From Paenibacillus senegalimassiliensis (GTDB lineage: Bacteria; Bacillota; Bacilli; Paenibacillales; Paenibacillaceae), in the NCBI RefSeq assembly GCF_001486585.1, contig NZ_LN909042.1, positions 248,001 to 312,000 of the forward strand: DNA of 64,000 bases, in the 5' to 3' direction. The position numbers were made by a program, and so were the translations under genes. Shown here one piece after another: positions 61,891 to 64,000 of this stretch. Each line of letters opens with the position of its first letter. Positions within the stretch are counted from its first letter, which is position 1. The notes beneath the pieces were generated by a model. That model was given only the letters and a program-made list of their open reading frames with translations. It searched no databases and was not told where the DNA came from.

Positions 61891-63246
61891 ATGACAGGAA
61901 TAAGAGGCGGACTTATAAATCAGGAGGTTAACGGCAGCGAACAGGCAGTGCTGCTGCGCAAGCTGGAGGATAAAACGGCGGTGATCGGTGTCATTGGCTT
62001 GGGTTATGTCGGCTTGCCATTGGCAGTCGAGAAAGCCAAGGCGGGGTATCAGGTGATCGGCTTTGATATTCAGAGCCACAAGATCGAATTGGTTAATCGC
62101 GGCCATAACTACATAGGTGATGTGGTGGACGAGGATTTACGCAGCATTATAGAGCAAGGGCGTTTGCAGGCAACCGCAGATTATCGTTTCTTAAGCGAGG
62201 TGGACGCGGTGGCCATCTGTGTACCTACACCGCTGGATATTTATCAGCAGCCGGACACCAGCTATGTGGAGAGCTCCGCCCGGGAAGTGGCCCGCTTCCT
62301 GCATCCAGGCATGTTAGTAGTGCTGGAGAGCACGACCTATCCCGGTACGACGGAGGAATTGATCCGCCCTATTTTGGAGGAAACGGGTCTGCGCTGCGGG
62401 GTGGATTTCTTCCTGGCTTATTCGCCGGAAAGAGTGGACCCAGGCAACAAAACCTACAACACTAAAAATACACCGAAGGTCATTGGTGGGGTGACGGAAG
62501 CCTGTTCCCTTGTGGCCAGGACGTTGTACCAACAAGTGCTGAACGGGGAGGTTCATGTGGTATCCAGCCCGGCCGTGGCGGAGATGGAGAAAATTTACGA
62601 GAATACGTTCCGGCACATCAACATCGCGCTAGCTAATGAAATGGCCATCCTGTGCAGCCGCATGAGCATCAATGTGTGGGAGGTTATCGAAGCCGCGAAG
62701 TCCAAGCCTTACGGGTTCATGGCCTTTTATCCCGGCCCGGGGCTTGGCGGGCATTGCATACCGGTTGACCCCTTCTATCTGACCTGGAAGGCACGGGAAT
62801 ACGGCTATCATACGCGTCTCATTGAACTGGCGGGTGAAATCAATGGGGGTATGCCGGAATTTGTCGTGCAGAAGATCGCACATATTTTGAACGGGGAAGC
62901 CAAGGCTTTAAGGGGCTCTATCGTGCACCTGCTGGGCGTGGCCTACAAGAAGGATATCGACGATTACCGGGAATCTCCGGTATTGAAGATGATTACGCTG
63001 CTGGAGGAGCAGGGAGCCACAGTGCGCATCAGTGATACCCACATCCCCGAGTTCAAGCATCGGGGCATCCGGTACGTCTGTGAGGCAGTAACCGGGCAGC
63101 GGCTCTCCGAAGCGGATGTGGTTGTAATTACGACAGATCATACGGGCTTCGACTATGAGTTAATCGCGCGAACGGGCCGCAGCTTGCTGGACACCCGCAA
63201 TGCCATGAAGGATGTGGACAAGTCGGAACGTTATTACTTGCTCTAG
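61891..63246 (+). CDS. wbpA: UDP-N-acetylglucosamine 6-dehydrogenase (WbpA-like)
   Basis: This 451-residue protein oxidises the C6 hydroxyl of a UDP-sugar to a carboxylate with NAD. The Rossmann motif is IGLGYVGLPLA near residue 22; the catalytic Cys is in PGPGLGGHCIPVDPFYL near 290, a form typical of the UDP-HexNAc (WbpA/WecC-like) branch and not UDP-glucose dehydrogenase. ATG 61891 is chosen: GGGGGAGAG lies upstream, whereas an in-frame TTG at 61852 would begin inside a repeat end. It acts on UDP-GlcNAc in the proposed diacetamido-uronate route. Confidence 0.88.
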   Translation: MTGIRGGLINQEVNGSEQAVLLRKLEDKTAVIGVIGLGYVGLPLAVEKAKAGYQVIGFDIQSHKIELVNRGHNYIGDVVDEDLRSIIEQGRLQATADYRFLSEVDAVAICVPTPLDIYQQPDTSYVESSAREVARFLHPGMLVVLESTTYPGTTEELIRPILEETGLRCGVDFFLAYSPERVDPGNKTYNTKNTPKVIGGVTEACSLVARTLYQQVLNGEVHVVSSPAVAEMEKIYENTFRHINIALANEMAILCSRMSINVWEVIEAAKSKPYGFMAFYPGPGLGGHCIPVDPFYLTWKAREYGYHTRLIELAGEINGGMPEFVVQKIAHILNGEAKALRGSIVHLLGVAYKKDIDDYRESPVLKMITLLEEQGATVRISDTHIPEFKHRGIRYVCEAVTGQRLSEADVVVITTDHTGFDYELIARTGRSLLDTRNAMKDVDKSERYYLL

Positions 63247-63296
63247 GAGTGCGGTGAATAAGTTGCCTGGATTAATTTAAGACGGAGGTAGATGGA

Positions 63297-63887
63297 ATGA
63301 GCGAATATATCCATGAGACAGCCATCATCGACCCAGGCGCACAGCTTGGGGAAGGGACAAGGGTCTGGCATTTTTCCCATGTCTCTTCGACGTCGGTCAT
63401 CGGTGCAAGGTGCAGCCTGGGGCAAAACGTATACGTAGCCGACCGTGTTCGAATCGGCAACGGCGTCAAGATTCAGAACAATGTGTCTGTGTATGAGGGA
63501 GTGACCCTGGAGGATGACGTATTTTGCGGGCCAAGCATTGTTTTTACAAATGTCAGAACCCCGAGATCGGCATTTCCGCGGGCCAGCAGCGAAGATTACC
63601 TGGAGACGCGGGTAAAACGCGGGGCCTCCATCGGGGCCAATGCCACGGTGGTATGCGGCGTGACCATTGGAGAATGGGCAATGATTGCTGCCGGGTCGGT
63701 CGTGACCCGGGATGTCCAGCCGTACGCGCTAATTGCAGGGGTACCCGGAAGACGAATCGGCTGGGCTTGTCGCTGTGGAGCGAGGTTGGGGTTCAGCGGC
63801 GGAGACGCATGGTGCGGTGAATGCGGCCGGGAATATCGTCTGGAGCGGGACGCCGTTACTCTCAAAGGAGAAGGTGATGCCAAATGA
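63297..63887 (+). CDS. wbpD: Hexapeptide-repeat N-acetyltransferase (WbpD-like)
   Basis: This 196-residue left-handed beta-helix enzyme closely resembles WbpD as recalled: VWHFSHV near 23, CSLGQNVYVADRV near 39, KIQNNVSVYEGVTLEDDVFC near 58 and the VCGVTIGEWAMIAAGSVVT region near 119. It would acetylate the 3-amino group of the UDP-sugar using acetyl-CoA. The last 40 residues carry four cysteines (158, 160, 173, 176) as CxC and CxxC, a probable small zinc ribbon not in the WbpD I recall. Its stop overlaps the aminotransferase ATG. Confidence 0.88.
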   Translation: MSEYIHETAIIDPGAQLGEGTRVWHFSHVSSTSVIGARCSLGQNVYVADRVRIGNGVKIQNNVSVYEGVTLEDDVFCGPSIVFTNVRTPRSAFPRASSEDYLETRVKRGASIGANATVVCGVTIGEWAMIAAGSVVTRDVQPYALIAGVPGRRIGWACRCGARLGFSGGDAWCGECGREYRLERDAVTLKGEGDAK

Positions 63888-64000
63888 AAATGACGCAGAT
63901 TCCTTTACTGGATTTACAACAGGAGATAGCTGAATTGAGGCCCCAGCTTCTGCGGGCTATGGAGGATGTGCTGGACGGAGGGGCCTTTATCATGGGGGCT
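63884..64000 (+). CDS. DegT/DnrJ/EryC1-family aminotransferase (partial, runs off right edge)
   Basis: Only the first 39 codons are present. They read MKMTQIPLLDLQQEI, then a helix and GGAFIMG, the characteristic start of PLP-dependent sugar aminotransferases of the WbpE type. ATG overlaps the acetyltransferase stop (ATGA); ATG 63890 is an alternative, with AAAGGAGAAGG upstream. In the proposed pathway it aminates the 3-keto sugar made by the Gfo/Idh enzyme. Confidence 0.85.
   Translation, partial: MKMTQIPLLDLQQEIAELRPQLLRAMEDVLDGGAFIMGA

Overview
The window looks like the chromosome of a Paenibacillus-type low-GC-group Gram-positive of moderate G+C. No rRNA or taxonomic marker is present, so this rests on family content: SLH-domain and copper-amine-oxidase-N surface proteins, YesM/YesN two-component systems next to Lpl-type ABC transporters, a ROK-family XylR with its operator, Bacillus-type cre and Fur boxes, and strong AGGAGG ribosome binding sites with frequent GTG/TTG starts. 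No tRNA, rRNA, CRISPR array, prophage or transposase gene was seen.

Layout. 1-5.3 kb: a sugar ABC transporter (minus) diverges from a GH2 beta-mannosidase across a perfect cre box. 5.5-7.4 kb: an LtaS-type lipoteichoic acid synthase. 7.5-11.6 kb: a hybrid sensor kinase whose HisKA phosphoacceptor is Gln, with a REC-BTAD regulator. 11.8-19.3 kb: two large exported proteins back to back, one anchored by SLH domains and one with a stalk domain plus seven repeats. 19.4-27 kb: RDD protein, stand-alone GltD, LuxR-type ATPase regulator, HD-GYP protein with an altered HD motif, TetR regulator with a divergent alpha/beta hydrolase, a 52-codon gene behind a perfect Fur box, and an FNT channel. 27-31.3 kb: xylR-xylAB with a clear palindromic operator.

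31.5-49.7 kb is the most coherent accessory locus: a YesM/YesN two-component system, a DUF3502-type solute-binding protein with two permeases, GH3, GH38, GH125, GH130 and a second GH38. None of the enzymes has a signal peptide. The GH130 resembles mannosyl-beta-1,4-GlcNAc phosphorylases, so the set reads as import and cytoplasmic dismantling of mannose-rich N-glycan fragments. Two kinds of small palindromic, MITE-like elements interrupt the locus (38.43, 44.17 and 44.38 kb), and a lone end of the first kind recurs at 61.85 kb. A decayed tandem-repeat region follows at 49.8-50.15 kb.

50.5-54.3 kb: two TIM-barrel sugar isomerase/epimerase genes and a Gfo/Idh/MocA oxidoreductase, divergent from an AraC regulator. 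54.4-57.5 kb: a MoxR/DUF58 pair and a FemAB-like acyltransferase. 57.6-64 kb: an envelope or exopolysaccharide region with a beta-helix protein, polysaccharide deacetylase, YveK-type chain-length protein, and a Wbp-like set (oxidoreductase, UDP-HexNAc 6-dehydrogenase, hexapeptide N-acetyltransferase, start of an aminotransferase) that would make a UDP-2,3-diacetamido-2,3-dideoxy-uronic acid. That operon runs off the right edge.
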